From Anaerolineae bacterium (lineage in GTDB: Bacteria; Chloroflexota; Anaerolineae; Aggregatilineales; Phototrophicaceae), in contig JALHNT010000018.1 of assembly GCA_022843385.1 (NCBI GenBank), positions 1 to 64,000 on the forward strand: 64,000 bases of DNA, in the 5' to 3' direction. Position numbers and translations under genes: made by a program. Shown piece by piece: positions 34,616-44,032 of the stretch (the first letter of the stretch is position 1; each line of letters opens with the position of its first letter). Under the pieces are notes generated by a model. That model was not told where the DNA came from and searched no databases. It was given only the letters and a program-made list of their open reading frames with translations.

Positions 34616-35608
34616 ATGAATCAGGGTAAGGGTGTATCCGAGCAACTGCGCAGACTGAGCAAATTGCTGCTCGATTTTGGTGTTCTTTTCGCGTTCGTAG
34701 CCTTATTTCTGTTCCTGGCATTCCGGGCAGACGCATTTCTGACGATTCGAAATCAACTCAATATCCTCGATCAGGCACATCAGATCGGCTTGATGGCGCT
34801 GGCGGTGACAGTCGTCATCATTGCGGGTGGGTTTGATCTGTCGATGGGCGCGATTTTTGCCATGTCCGCAGTCGTGGCGGCATTTGTCGCGCGGGATCTC
34901 GAAGCCATGGAGTCGATGACTGCAATCGCCCCCTATGCTGGCTGGATCGCGGGGATTGTAGTCGGTACATTGTTTGGATTGCTCAACGGTGTGCTGGTCA
35001 CGATGTTGCGGATCAATACCTTTGTCGCGACTCTGGCATCCGGCATTGTCATTCGCGGATTGGCGCTGATCATCACGCAGGCTGAACAGGTGCGTGTTCA
35101 GGATGATCGCTTTCAAGCGCTGGCACGCGGTGGTATTGGCGACATCAACAACACTGTTTTCATCTGGCTTGGCTTCGCCCTGATTCTGACTTTTGTACTC
35201 ACTCGCACTCGGTTCGGCCGGCATGTCTTTGCGGCGGGAGATAATCCGGAAGCCGCTCGACTTTCTGGCATCAATGTCAACCTTGTCCGAACCATCACAT
35301 TTGGCATCAGTGGCTTTGCTGCGGGGCTAGCAGGGGTTATTTCCGCGTCAAAGTTCATGAAGGCGCAAAACGACATGGGGCAAGGGCTGGAGCTCATCGC
35401 CATCGCCTCAGTCGTGATCGGCGGTACCAGCATTATGGGTGGCGAAGGGGCTATCTGGCGGACAGTACTCGGGGTGTTACTGTTGCGCCTCATTGCAAAT
35501 GGCTTCAACCTGATTAATGTCGACACCTTTTATCAGGATGTTTTCCAGGGCTTGATTATTCTGTTCGCTGTCGCGCTCGACGCGATGCGCCATCGGAGAC
35601 AACAATGA
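34616..35608 (+). CDS. ribose-type ABC importer permease
   Basis: The 330-residue product has about ten hydrophobic segments and the BPD_transp_2 signatures of RbsC-like permeases: IAGGFDLSMGAIFAMSAVV, FVATLASGIVIRGLALI, GDNPEAARLSGINV and ASVVIGGTSIMGGEGAIWRT. It should pair with the double ATPase encoded before it. Its last four bases overlap the start of the next gene (ATGA). Confidence 0.94.
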   Translation: MNQGKGVSEQLRRLSKLLLDFGVLFAFVALFLFLAFRADAFLTIRNQLNILDQAHQIGLMALAVTVVIIAGGFDLSMGAIFAMSAVVAAFVARDLEAMESMTAIAPYAGWIAGIVVGTLFGLLNGVLVTMLRINTFVATLASGIVIRGLALIITQAEQVRVQDDRFQALARGGIGDINNTVFIWLGFALILTFVLTRTRFGRHVFAAGDNPEAARLSGINVNLVRTITFGISGFAAGLAGVISASKFMKAQNDMGQGLELIAIASVVIGGTSIMGGEGAIWRTVLGVLLLRLIANGFNLINVDTFYQDVFQGLIILFAVALDAMRHRRQQ

Positions 35609-35943
35609 TTCGATTGACTGTACTTTACAACCTGCCACCTGAAACGGACGAAGCGGAATTTCTGCGTTGGCGACTGGGCGAACATCAGGCGGAAAATGCT
35701 GCTATGCCGGGTGTCGTCACAACTGATTTTGGGCGCATTGACCAACAGTGGACACCTTCAGGTATGCAAGCCGGTGTACCTTATCGCTTCATGACAGTTG
35801 CTGACTTCGCGGATTGGGAAAGCTTTGAACGCGGCTTCCTGGCACAGGATGTGCAGGATAAGCTACGTGAAGACATCCACAAAATTCACAACCCCCTCTT
35901 TTTAGTCAGTGAAATCCTTATCTCTACACAGGCGGAGGCTTAA
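35605..35943 (+). CDS. EthD/dabb-like small protein
   Basis: The 112-residue product has the features of a ferredoxin-like dimeric alpha/beta-barrel protein of the EthD type: an opening strand IRLTVLYNLP, a helix with W-R-L-G-E-H, and a closing strand after a helical segment (DWESFERGFLAQDVQDKL). Such proteins are often accessory or lyase-like enzymes in breakdown pathways. Translation is coupled to the permease by a 4-bp overlap, and HyuA follows 4 bp later, so a metabolic role in the same pathway is likely. The exact function is unknown. Confidence 0.75.
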   Translation: MIRLTVLYNLPPETDEAEFLRWRLGEHQAENAAMPGVVTTDFGRIDQQWTPSGMQAGVPYRFMTVADFADWESFERGFLAQDVQDKLREDIHKIHNPLFLVSEILISTQAEA

Positions 35944-35947
35944 CAAA

Positions 35948-37963
35948 ATGGGTTATCGCGTTGCTGTCGATATTGGCGGCACCTTTACAGACTTCGTCAT
36001 CGCCGATGTTGAAAACAAAGTAACGACAACCGGCAAAGTTCTGACTACTCCCGGTAACGCTGCTCAGGGCGTCATGGATGGTATGCGGCAGATGATCGCT
36101 GAACCGCAATCCGTCGATTTTTTTGTGCATGGGACGACTGTTGGCTTAAATGCCTTCCTGGAACGCAAAGGGGCACGAGTACTGCTGGTTATGACACATG
36201 GGGTGAGCGACTCGTATACGATCGCTCGTGGCGACCGTAAGACACTCTATAAGGTGCAGTACCGCAAGCCGGAACGGTTGGTTCCCCGGCGCGATGTGCT
36301 GGAAGTGCGGGAACGCCTGCGCTGGGATGGTTCAGTGTTGGAACCGCTTCATGAAGAAGATTTTGCCCCAATCATCGACAAGATTCGTGCTGAGGGCATT
36401 CAATCGGTTGCCGTCTGTTTCATCCATGCCTATGTCAACCCAACCCACGAGCTGCGCGCACGGGAAATCCTGAAAGCTGCGCTTGGCGACAACGTCTCGG
36501 TCACGCTCTCGCATGAGATCTGTCGTGAGTGGCGTGAATACGAACGTGCATCATCCGCCATCATGAATGCATATATTGCGCCCATCGTCGAACGCTATCT
36601 GCGTAGTCTGGAAAGCGAACTAGCCAGCTTTGGAACACAGACACCGGTTCACGTCATGCAATCCAGCGGCGGCGTGATCCGCGCCAAGACGGCACGCGAG
36701 CAACCCGTTCACACATTGCTCTCGGGCCCGGTTGGCGGCGCAATCGGCTGTGCGGCACTATCGAAGGCAACGGGACGGAAGAACCTGATCGGCGTCGATA
36801 TGGGGGGCACCTCATTCGATATGTGCCTGATCATTGATGGTAAGCCCGGCGTTTCCAATGAAACTGAACAACAAGGACTACCATTGCTGTTGCCGCTGGT
36901 CGAAATCCATACTATTGGAGCCGGTGGTGGTTCACTGGCGTGGTTGGAAGCGGGCGCATTGCGGGTTGGCCCACAGTCGGCAGGCGCGCTGCCCGGCCCG
37001 GCTTGTTACGGACGTGGCGGTACACAACCAACCGTGACAGATGCCAATCTCTTTCTCGGTCGTATTGGCACAGATGCCCGACTGGGCGGATGGATGCAAC
37101 TGGATTACGATGCTGCCGCCAGTGCGATCCACACGGTGGCGACCCAACTCAACCTGAGCGATGTTGACCTGGCAGAAGGGATGCTCTCGGTCATCAACGC
37201 CAAAATGGCGGATGCTATCCGCACCATTACCATTCAAGTTGGCATCGACCCACGCGATATTTCAATGGTCGCTTATGGTGGTGCCGGCTCTATGCACGCA
37301 GTCTGGTTAGCGCGAGAACTTGGCATCAAAGAGATCATCGTTCCCTGGAGTCCTGGTACGTTCTCGGCCTGGGGGATGCTCCAGACCGACATCCGCCGCG
37401 ACCTGAGCAGCAATTTCTTCCATCGTGGTATCGATACAACTTCAGCGATGATCCGCGAGGTGTTTGATCGCCTGATTGAAGAAGGACGTGCGCTGATTCG
37501 GGACGAAGATGTTGCCAACGAGGACATTTATTTCGCGATGTCAGCAGACATCCGCTATATCGGACAAGAGTATGTCGTCACAATCCCTGTCAACGCACCG
37601 TTCGACATCGCCGAGATCGACCGCAGTTTCCACGACGCCTATAAGATTCGTTATGGACACTCAACGCCCGGTGCGCCGCTGGAATTTGTTAACCTGCGTC
37701 TGACGGCGTTTGGTCGGCTGGATAGCGAGATTATGGGATTCCAGCCCAGAGCCGATGCGGGCGACCCGATCAAGGACGTGCGCGAAGTCTATATTGACGG
37801 AGTGAAAATGCAGACGACGATCCTTGACCGCGATGCTATGCCTATCGGCACACAGTATAGCGGCCCACTGATTATCGACGAACCAAGCGCGACGACTGTC
37901 GTCCCTCAGGACTATGTTGTCTCTGTCGATCCACTCGGCAATGTGATTATCACGAGGAAGTAG
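35948..37963 (+). CDS. hyuA: hydantoinase/oxoprolinase subunit A (HyuA)
   Basis: ATG 35948 gives the standard N-terminus MGYRVAVDIGGTFTDFV; a longer frame to 35909 overlaps the previous gene. The 671-residue product contains the hydantoinase A N-terminal and core ATP-binding domains: HGTTVGLNAFLERKGARVLL, MQSSGGVIRAKTA, the sugar-kinase-like LIGVDMGGTSFDM and GAGGGSLAWLEAGALRVGPQ. The A subunit hydrolyses ATP to activate the ring amide for opening together with HyuB. Substrate may be a hydantoin, 5-oxoproline or a related carbonyl compound; sequence alone does not decide. Confidence 0.94.
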   Translation: MGYRVAVDIGGTFTDFVIADVENKVTTTGKVLTTPGNAAQGVMDGMRQMIAEPQSVDFFVHGTTVGLNAFLERKGARVLLVMTHGVSDSYTIARGDRKTLYKVQYRKPERLVPRRDVLEVRERLRWDGSVLEPLHEEDFAPIIDKIRAEGIQSVAVCFIHAYVNPTHELRAREILKAALGDNVSVTLSHEICREWREYERASSAIMNAYIAPIVERYLRSLESELASFGTQTPVHVMQSSGGVIRAKTAREQPVHTLLSGPVGGAIGCAALSKATGRKNLIGVDMGGTSFDMCLIIDGKPGVSNETEQQGLPLLLPLVEIHTIGAGGGSLAWLEAGALRVGPQSAGALPGPACYGRGGTQPTVTDANLFLGRIGTDARLGGWMQLDYDAAASAIHTVATQLNLSDVDLAEGMLSVINAKMADAIRTITIQVGIDPRDISMVAYGGAGSMHAVWLARELGIKEIIVPWSPGTFSAWGMLQTDIRRDLSSNFFHRGIDTTSAMIREVFDRLIEEGRALIRDEDVANEDIYFAMSADIRYIGQEYVVTIPVNAPFDIAEIDRSFHDAYKIRYGHSTPGAPLEFVNLRLTAFGRLDSEIMGFQPRADAGDPIKDVREVYIDGVKMQTTILDRDAMPIGTQYSGPLIIDEPSATTVVPQDYVVSVDPLGNVIITRK

Positions 37964-37965
37964 TC

Positions 37966-39684
37966 ATGACAACCCGAATCGACCCTGTCACCACAGAGAT
38001 TATCCGTAACGCCTTCATTTCCATCGCGCAGGATATGAATGCGACGCTTATCCGCAGCGCGTATTCCCCGATCATCTATGAAGGCAAAGACTGCTCAGTC
38101 GCTCTGCTGGATAATCATGGCAACGTGCTGGGGCAGTCATTGGGGCTGCCATTGTTCTTAGGCAATCTTCAGGTCTGTGTGCAGTTGACTGCTGAGTTAT
38201 ATGGCTGGGATTACTTCCGCCCTGGTGATGTATTTCTGATGAATGACTCGTACATGACGGGTACACATCTCAACGACATCACGGTTTTTGCCCCGATCTA
38301 TTGGCAGGAGAAGCTGGTTGGTTTTTCGGCATCGCGCGCGCATTGGTTGGATGTGGGTGCAAAGGACGCAGGTGGCCCGATGGACTCCTCAGAGATCTAT
38401 CAGGAAGGTATGCGTTGGCCCCCGACTCGTATCTATGAGTACGACAAGCCGCGTGAAGACATTATTGAAGTGCTGCGGCGTAACGGACGCTTCGGCTTTC
38501 TGGCAATCGGCGATATGAACGCACAGGTGGCTGCCGGGCGCACTGGCGAGGGACGCTATCGCGGTATCCTCGAACGCTTTGGTTATGACACCGTGATGGC
38601 AGCGCGCGATGAAATTTTCCGCCAATCCGAACTATTGGAACGAGAGGCAGTCACAGCCATACCGGATGGCACGTACCATGCCGAAGGCTTCATTGATAAT
38701 GATGGGTTGGGCAGCCCGCCTGTCCCTGTCAAGCTAACCGTCACCGTCGCCGGAGATAGCATGGAGATTGATCTGGATGGCTCGTCGCCGCAAACGCGGG
38801 GGCCGGTCAACTGTGGTTTTGCTCAGACAATCTCAGCGGCGCGGGTCGCTTTTAAGCTGCTGGTCAATCCGGGTCGCTCAGTCGATGGGGGTACCTTCAA
38901 GACGTTGACGATTAAGGCACCGGAAGGTTCGATCTTCCGCGCCCAGGAGCCTGCCGCCTGCCAGTGGTACTTCACGCCACTTGGCTTGTTGATTGATCTC
39001 TTTGTCACGGCAATGACCCCAGCCATGCCGGAAAGAGTGGCCGCAGCCCATTATGGTGATTCGATGGTTATCTTTCTGGCCGGTACAGACCCACGCAGCA
39101 AGCTGCCATTTCTCGCCGTTGAACCGACCCCAGGTGGGTGGGGTGCCTACTTTGATGGTGATGGACAGGATGCGCTCATCAACAACGTTAACGGCGCATT
39201 CAAAGACTTGCCCATTGAGGTCTACGAGAGCAAATTCCCGGTCATGATCCACAATTATCATATCCGATCTGACTCGGGTGGTTCAGGGGAATACCGGGGT
39301 GGTTGTGGCTTGATCCGCGAATACACGGTTGCCACTGATAGTTATCTCTCGCTGTGGTTTGACCGTTCAGTGACACCTGCCTGGGGTTTGTACGGCGGCG
39401 GCACAGGCAAGGGGCCTGATGTTGCGGTGATATATCCTGATAGTCATGACGAACACCTGCTCAAGGTCAACGTCAAGCCAATCCCAGCGGGAGCAGTTGT
39501 CCGTACCCATACTGGGGGTGGTGGGGGATTTGGTGATGCCTTTAAGCGCCAGCCCGAACGAGTACGAATGGATGTGCTTGATGGCTATGTTAGCCGTGAG
39601 GCCGCGCGTGATCAGTACGGTGTCGTCATCCGCGAAGACATGAGTATCGACGCCGCAGCAACCGCTCAGTTGCGCGGTAGATAA
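37966..39684 (+). CDS. hyuB: hydantoinase/oxoprolinase subunit B (HyuB)
   Basis: The 572-residue product is a full-length hydantoinase B subunit: ATLIRSAYSPIIYEGKDCS, PGDVFLMNDSYMTGTHLNDI, SRAHWLDVG and GGSGEYRGGCG motifs, and a Gly-rich end RTHTGGGGGFGDAF. It begins two bases after the HyuA stop with GAGGAAG as ribosome site. HyuA and HyuB work as a complex. It ends the operon; a strong hairpin follows. Confidence 0.95.
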   Translation: MTTRIDPVTTEIIRNAFISIAQDMNATLIRSAYSPIIYEGKDCSVALLDNHGNVLGQSLGLPLFLGNLQVCVQLTAELYGWDYFRPGDVFLMNDSYMTGTHLNDITVFAPIYWQEKLVGFSASRAHWLDVGAKDAGGPMDSSEIYQEGMRWPPTRIYEYDKPREDIIEVLRRNGRFGFLAIGDMNAQVAAGRTGEGRYRGILERFGYDTVMAARDEIFRQSELLEREAVTAIPDGTYHAEGFIDNDGLGSPPVPVKLTVTVAGDSMEIDLDGSSPQTRGPVNCGFAQTISAARVAFKLLVNPGRSVDGGTFKTLTIKAPEGSIFRAQEPAACQWYFTPLGLLIDLFVTAMTPAMPERVAAAHYGDSMVIFLAGTDPRSKLPFLAVEPTPGGWGAYFDGDGQDALINNVNGAFKDLPIEVYESKFPVMIHNYHIRSDSGGSGEYRGGCGLIREYTVATDSYLSLWFDRSVTPAWGLYGGGTGKGPDVAVIYPDSHDEHLLKVNVKPIPAGAVVRTHTGGGGGFGDAFKRQPERVRMDVLDGYVSREAARDQYGVVIREDMSIDAAATAQLRGR

Positions 39685-39698
39685 GCCCCGGAATTCAT

Positions 39699-39730
39699 AG
39701 TGTGCAGACTGCGTTCACAGTCTGCACACT
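39699..39730. terminator. long perfect hairpin between convergent operons
   Basis: AGTGTGCAGACTG and CAGTCTGCACACT form a perfect 13-bp stem with the loop CGTTCA in the gap between the ends of the hyuB gene and the SH3-domain gene. A T-run is lacking on both strands, so it may stop transcription only weakly, or mainly protect mRNA ends on both sides. Confidence 0.6.
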
Positions 39731-39799
39731 AACCTTACACCTTGCGAGGAGAGGGGTTAGAGGTCGGGAAATTCGGATCGATTCGATTTCGGAGTAGCC

Positions 39800-40480
39800 T
39801 CAGCAAGCCCGCGCCTGACCATTGCGCTGACCGTAATTCTCATCGACATCCTGCACCGCACTGGCGCTCACCCAACCGGTGAAGCCTGGCGTGATCTGCA
39901 AGCGATAGTACAGGCCATCGGCGCTGCGTTCGACGACGAAGAAGGTCTGGCAGCGCCGAGCGACCGCAATCCCAAGCGGGTTGCCCGCCGGTGCGCCCAG
40001 CAGGGGCGTATCGCTGATGACCAGCACCAGGTTGGGGGTGATGCGCTGGTTAGCCGGGGCGCTGGTCGGTGCTGGCGTAGCTGTAGTATTGGAAGCGCTG
40101 CTGACCGGGGCCGCCGTTGGCGCGGCGACGGTGACAGTCGATTGAACGACGGGAAGCGCTGCGCCAGAGCAGGTGGCGGGCGATCCATTGCGTTGACCAT
40201 AATTCTCCGGCACATCCTGCACCGCGTTCACCGCCACCCAACCGCTGAAGCGCGGCGTGATCGACAGGCGTACATACGCGCCATCCGCGCTGCGTTCGAC
40301 GGCGAAATAGGTCTGGCAGGCGCGCACGACGGCATTGCCCAGTGCGCCACCCCCCGGCGAACCGAGCAGCGGTGTATCGCTGACGACTACCACCAGGTTG
40401 CTGCCGGATTGTTGGGCAGCCACCGGCAGCGCCAGCAGCAGCCCTGCCAACACCAGCATTAGCGTTAGACGACGGAACAT
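39800..40480 (-). CDS. secreted protein with two SH3-like repeats
   Basis: The start is the ATG with AAGGAG ten bases upstream. A signal peptide (RRLTLMLVLAGLLLALPVAAQ) is followed by two copies of a module of about 75 residues: VVVVSDTPLLGSPGGGALGN to VPENYGQRNGSPATC, and VLVISDTPLLGAPAGNPLGI to VDENYGQRNGQARAC, joined by an Ala/Thr/Pro linker. Each module has two cysteines and a W-V-x-x-x-A-V-Q-D motif like bacterial SH3 domains. It probably binds cell-surface material. It is the last gene after the efflux operon, with a terminator in between. Confidence 0.82.
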   Translation of the reverse strand: MFRRLTLMLVLAGLLLALPVAAQQSGSNLVVVVSDTPLLGSPGGGALGNAVVRACQTYFAVERSADGAYVRLSITPRFSGWVAVNAVQDVPENYGQRNGSPATCSGAALPVVQSTVTVAAPTAAPVSSASNTTATPAPTSAPANQRITPNLVLVISDTPLLGAPAGNPLGIAVARRCQTFFVVERSADGLYYRLQITPGFTGWVSASAVQDVDENYGQRNGQARAC

Positions 40481-40665
40481 GATCTTGAATCTCCTTGTTG
40501 TCATCCTGAGCGAGAAACTTCGCTCATCGGTTATGACTTCAGCTTATGTCGGGTGAACATCGAAATCATCCGCGCCAGGACGATCTTTGCCGTGCGACCT
40601 GCCGGAGACCGTTCTGCGGACTGCACAGGGGAAATCAGCAAGTTGATGAGTGGTGTCGATAACGT

Positions 40666-40691
40666 AAAAGCCGCCTGTGATTTCAGGCGGC
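40666..40691 (-). terminator. intrinsic terminator of the efflux operon
   Basis: On the minus strand GCCGCCTG and CAGGCGGC enclose AAATCA and are followed by TTTTAC. It stands 34 bp after the stop of the membrane SH3 protein gene and separates that operon from the gene ending at 39800. Confidence 0.75.
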
Positions 40692-40724
40692 CTTACTTGC
40701 GAACTTGTAGCGGATGGCAGCGAC

Positions 40725-41531
40725 TTAGCCCACCTGGTTGCACCCGGCATCGAAGTACAGGAAATCGCGCGTCACCCAACCAGTCTGCCCGTCGTAACTC
40801 ACCTGCCACCAGCTTCGGTCAGCCGTCGTCGCGGTGGCCGTCAGCGGAGTGGCGTTCGGGATGGTCGCCAGGATGGGCTGGTCGGTGCCGGGCTGCTGCC
40901 GCAGGTTGAGGTTGGCTCCGGTCGATACCCGGCATGATGCGCCGGATGATTGCCCTGTGCTGCTGCCGGTCTGGGTTGGGGCCATGGGCGTGAACGCAGC
41001 CAGCGTGACGAACAGATACGGCGTCCAGCTCGGCGTCAGCGTTGGCAGCGGCGTGGCGGAGGGGCTGGGCGTGAAGCTGGGCATCAACGTCGGCATGGGC
41101 GAAGGCGTTGCGGTATAGATGATGCGCGGCGCTTCGGTCACATCAAGCGCCATTTCACCCTCGCTTGCCGCCTGAGCCGGCGTTCCCAGCACAGCAGCGA
41201 TGACCTGTGGCGTCGTCCACAACGACAGCAGCACCAGCCCCCCCACGCCGAGGTTGAGCAGGCCGGCGGCAGCCGACCATTTGAACTGAGGTGAGCGCCG
41301 TTCCAGCAGCAGCACGATGAGGCCGCCCGCCAGGCTGAGGGCGGCGCTCGTCAGCAGATAGGGGGTTATCAGGGTTATATCCACCAGCAGCGCCGCGCCG
41401 ACCGGCACGACGACCGCCAGAAATGCCAGGATGCTACTTAGCGCGTTAACGGCTTGTCCCCGCCGCGCCCGCCAGACCGAAAGACCGACCAGCGCCAGCG
41501 CCGGGATGAGGATGAGAAATTGGGTGTCCAT
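40725..41531 (-). CDS. membrane protein with four segments, Pro/Thr linker and SH3 domain
   Basis: AAGGA lies ten bases before the ATG at 41531. The 268-residue product has membrane segments near 4-20, 33-53, 58-80 and 90-115, a Thr/Pro/Ser-rich linker at about 145-180 and a C-terminal SH3-like domain (ANLNLRQQPGTDQPILATIP then WWQVSYDGQTGWVTRDFL). The SH3 domain likely faces the outside. It is the last gene of the MacB-type operon, so it may tether the transporter to the cell wall or S-layer; that is an inference. Confidence 0.78.
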   Translation of the reverse strand: MDTQFLILIPALALVGLSVWRARRGQAVNALSSILAFLAVVVPVGAALLVDITLITPYLLTSAALSLAGGLIVLLLERRSPQFKWSAAAGLLNLGVGGLVLLSLWTTPQVIAAVLGTPAQAASEGEMALDVTEAPRIIYTATPSPMPTLMPSFTPSPSATPLPTLTPSWTPYLFVTLAAFTPMAPTQTGSSTGQSSGASCRVSTGANLNLRQQPGTDQPILATIPNATPLTATATTADRSWWQVSYDGQTGWVTRDFLYFDAGCNQVG

Positions 41532-41548
41532 ATGATGAGAGTCCTTAT

Positions 41549-42766
41549 TCACTCGTAACGCAGCGCATCAATCGGGTTCAGTTGAGCTGCCCGCTGCGCC
41601 GGATAAATGCCGAAGAAAATGCCGATGCTGGCCGAGACCGCCAGCGCCAGCGCGATGCTGCTGAAGGCAATCGTCAGGCTGATGTTGGCGATGACCTGTG
41701 CCAGCACGGTGATGGCAACCGCGATGGCGATGCCGATGAACCCGCCCAGCAGCGTGATGACGGTCGCTTCCAGCAGGAATTGCAGGATGATGGCGCGATC
41801 TTTGGCACCGACGGCCTTGCGCAGGCCGATCTCTTTGGTGCGCTCGGTGATGGTCACCAGCATGATGTTCATCACGCCGATGCCGCCCACCAGCAGCGAG
41901 ATGCCAGCGGTCACCCCCAGAAAAGCGGTGAAGATGTTGATGACATTGGTGAACGTATCGAGGAACGAGCCGAGAAACAGCACGAAGAAGTCTTCCGGCT
42001 GGTCGCTCTGAATGCCGCGCAGATCGCGCATGAGCAGCGTCGCCTGAACCGAGAGCGCGGCGATGTCGCTGTTGGGCTGCCCTTGCACCGTGATGCTGGT
42101 CACAGGGCGTTGATCGGGCGCGGTGATCTCGGTGCTAAAACGGGTTTGCGCCGTCCCCAGCGGGACGAGCAGAAAATTGTTGAAATCGGGCGACGAACTG
42201 GTGCTATCGACCATCACGCCGATCACCTCAAATGTCATGCCACCCGTCCGGATAACTTTGCCCAGGGGCGAGGCCGCGCCGAACAAACGTTGGGCTGTGG
42301 TCTGTCCCAGCAGACCGACCCGCGCCTGTGCCGCTTCTTCTTCAGCGGTGAAGAATCGCCCCTGCAACAAGCGCACCGGAGTCAGCAGCGGATAATCCAC
42401 CGTCACGCCGTTGATGCTGACGTTGTCGGTGCTGCGCCGGCCATAGCTGGCGCTCTCTGAGGCGCTGTACGCCGGCATCACCCGCTGGATGCCATAGGGG
42501 GCCAGCCGATCGGTCAGCGTTTGCACATTCGCCATCGTTAGCGGACGAAAGCGATCCTGTGCATCCGGCAGGGCGAAAATATTGATCTGGTCAATGCGGA
42601 ACTGCTCGAACTGCCGCCGGATCGACCCCTGGACGAACTGCCCAATCGAGAGCAGCAGGATCACCGCCGCCACGCCAATGGTGATGCCGATCATGGTCAG
42701 GATCGCCCGCAGTTTGTTGCCGCCCAGACTGAGCAGCGCCAGATTGATGCTTTCGATGAGGATCAT
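41549..42766 (-). CDS. MacB-type ABC permease (second of two)
   Basis: The 405-residue product has the FtsX/MacB layout: one N-terminal membrane helix (AILTMIGITIGVAAVILLLS), a periplasmic MacB core domain, and three C-terminal helices with GGIGVMNIMLVTITERTKEIGLRKAVGAK. It is paralogous to the permease encoded just upstream and lies 2 bp from it, so the transporter is probably a heterodimer driven by the single ATPase of the operon. Confidence 0.92.
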   Translation of the reverse strand: MILIESINLALLSLGGNKLRAILTMIGITIGVAAVILLLSIGQFVQGSIRRQFEQFRIDQINIFALPDAQDRFRPLTMANVQTLTDRLAPYGIQRVMPAYSASESASYGRRSTDNVSINGVTVDYPLLTPVRLLQGRFFTAEEEAAQARVGLLGQTTAQRLFGAASPLGKVIRTGGMTFEVIGVMVDSTSSSPDFNNFLLVPLGTAQTRFSTEITAPDQRPVTSITVQGQPNSDIAALSVQATLLMRDLRGIQSDQPEDFFVLFLGSFLDTFTNVINIFTAFLGVTAGISLLVGGIGVMNIMLVTITERTKEIGLRKAVGAKDRAIILQFLLEATVITLLGGFIGIAIAVAITVLAQVIANISLTIAFSSIALALAVSASIGIFFGIYPAQRAAQLNPIDALRYE

Positions 42767-42768
42767 GT

Positions 42769-44022
42769 TTACTCAAACCTCAATGCCTGAATCGGGTCCA
42801 TGCGGGCGGCGCGGTTGGCAGGATACAGACCAAAGCCGACGCCAACGCCGGTGCTGACCAGGCTGGCGACGATGACCGCTTCGACGCTCAGGGTGAACTG
42901 CCCGGCTGGGAAGAACAGGTTGCCGAGCGATACGATTCCCTGGGCCAGCGCCACGCCCACCACGCCGCCGGCCAGCGAGAGCAGCACACTTTCGATGAGG
43001 AACTGCGCCAGAATATCGCCATAGCGGGCGCCGACGGCTTTGCGCAGGCCGATCTCTTTAGTGCGTTCGGTGACCGTCACCAGCATGATGTTCATCACGC
43101 CGATGCCGCCCACCAGCAGCGAGATGCCGCCCACCAGACCCAGGAACAGCGTCAGCAGGTTGGAGATCTGGCGCACCGAATTCAGCAGTTGCGCCGGGTT
43201 ATCCACCGTGAAATCATCGCGCTGCCCACTGACAGTCAGACCCCGCGCTTGTCGCAGATAGGTTTGGATCTCGCGTGTTGCCTGAGTCATATCCTCGCGT
43301 GAGATGGCATTCACGGTGATCTGGCTGACGACATAGCCACCGCCCCGCGCCAGCGCACTGCTCAGACGGGTCTGGGCGGTCTGAATGGGGACGAAGGCCA
43401 CCGTGTTCGGCTCGAAACCCAGGCTGCTGGTGCGCCGCGTCATCACGCCGACGACGGTGAACACCTGATCGTTGATTGTCACCGGCAGGCCGATGACGTT
43501 GGTGTTCTCGCTGCCGAACAGCCGCCTGACCACGGTTGTCCCCAGCACCACCACCCGCGCCCGCGTCTGGTCATCTTCAGCCGCGATGAAGCGCCCGCTG
43601 CTGACGCGCCAGTTATAGACCGCGCTGTAGTCCGCCGTGACGCCGGTGACGCTCAACCCCAGGCTGCGACCACCGCTGGCGATGGTCGCGGCCACGCCAT
43701 AATCCGGTGCCACCCGGCTGATATGGGGGGCGATGGCCGGGTTCGCCAGCGCCTCGGCATCGCGGCTAGTCAGTGGATCAATCCGCCGGGTGCTGACCGT
43801 CACCGAGAAGTCTTCAAAGGGTGAGCTGGTGCTGACCGTCAGGCGTGTCGCCCCTAAGTCCTCGAACTGAGTGTTGATGATGCGCCCGATCCCTTGCCCC
43901 AGGCTGACCATCGCCACCACTGCTGTGATGCCGATGATGATGCCGAGCATGGTCAGCGCCGCCCGCAGCCGGTTGGCATCCAGGCTGGTGAGGGCGATCA
44001 TCAGGCTTTCGCGTAGATTCAT
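42769..44022 (-). CDS. MacB-type ABC permease (first of two)
   Basis: The ATG at 44022 has GAGGTGATC upstream; the open frame runs back to 44097 over the ATPase gene and is not used. The 417-residue product shows the same FtsX/MacB fold as its neighbour: AALTMLGIIIGITAVVAMVS, a MacB core domain, and GGIGVMNIMLVTVTERTKEI before the last helices. Such permeases use the ATPase for mechanotransmission and export of peptides, antibiotics or lipids through partner proteins. Confidence 0.93.
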   Translation of the reverse strand: MNLRESLMIALTSLDANRLRAALTMLGIIIGITAVVAMVSLGQGIGRIINTQFEDLGATRLTVSTSSPFEDFSVTVSTRRIDPLTSRDAEALANPAIAPHISRVAPDYGVAATIASGGRSLGLSVTGVTADYSAVYNWRVSSGRFIAAEDDQTRARVVVLGTTVVRRLFGSENTNVIGLPVTINDQVFTVVGVMTRRTSSLGFEPNTVAFVPIQTAQTRLSSALARGGGYVVSQITVNAISREDMTQATREIQTYLRQARGLTVSGQRDDFTVDNPAQLLNSVRQISNLLTLFLGLVGGISLLVGGIGVMNIMLVTVTERTKEIGLRKAVGARYGDILAQFLIESVLLSLAGGVVGVALAQGIVSLGNLFFPAGQFTLSVEAVIVASLVSTGVGVGFGLYPANRAARMDPIQALRFE

Positions 44023-44032
44023 CGGATCACCT

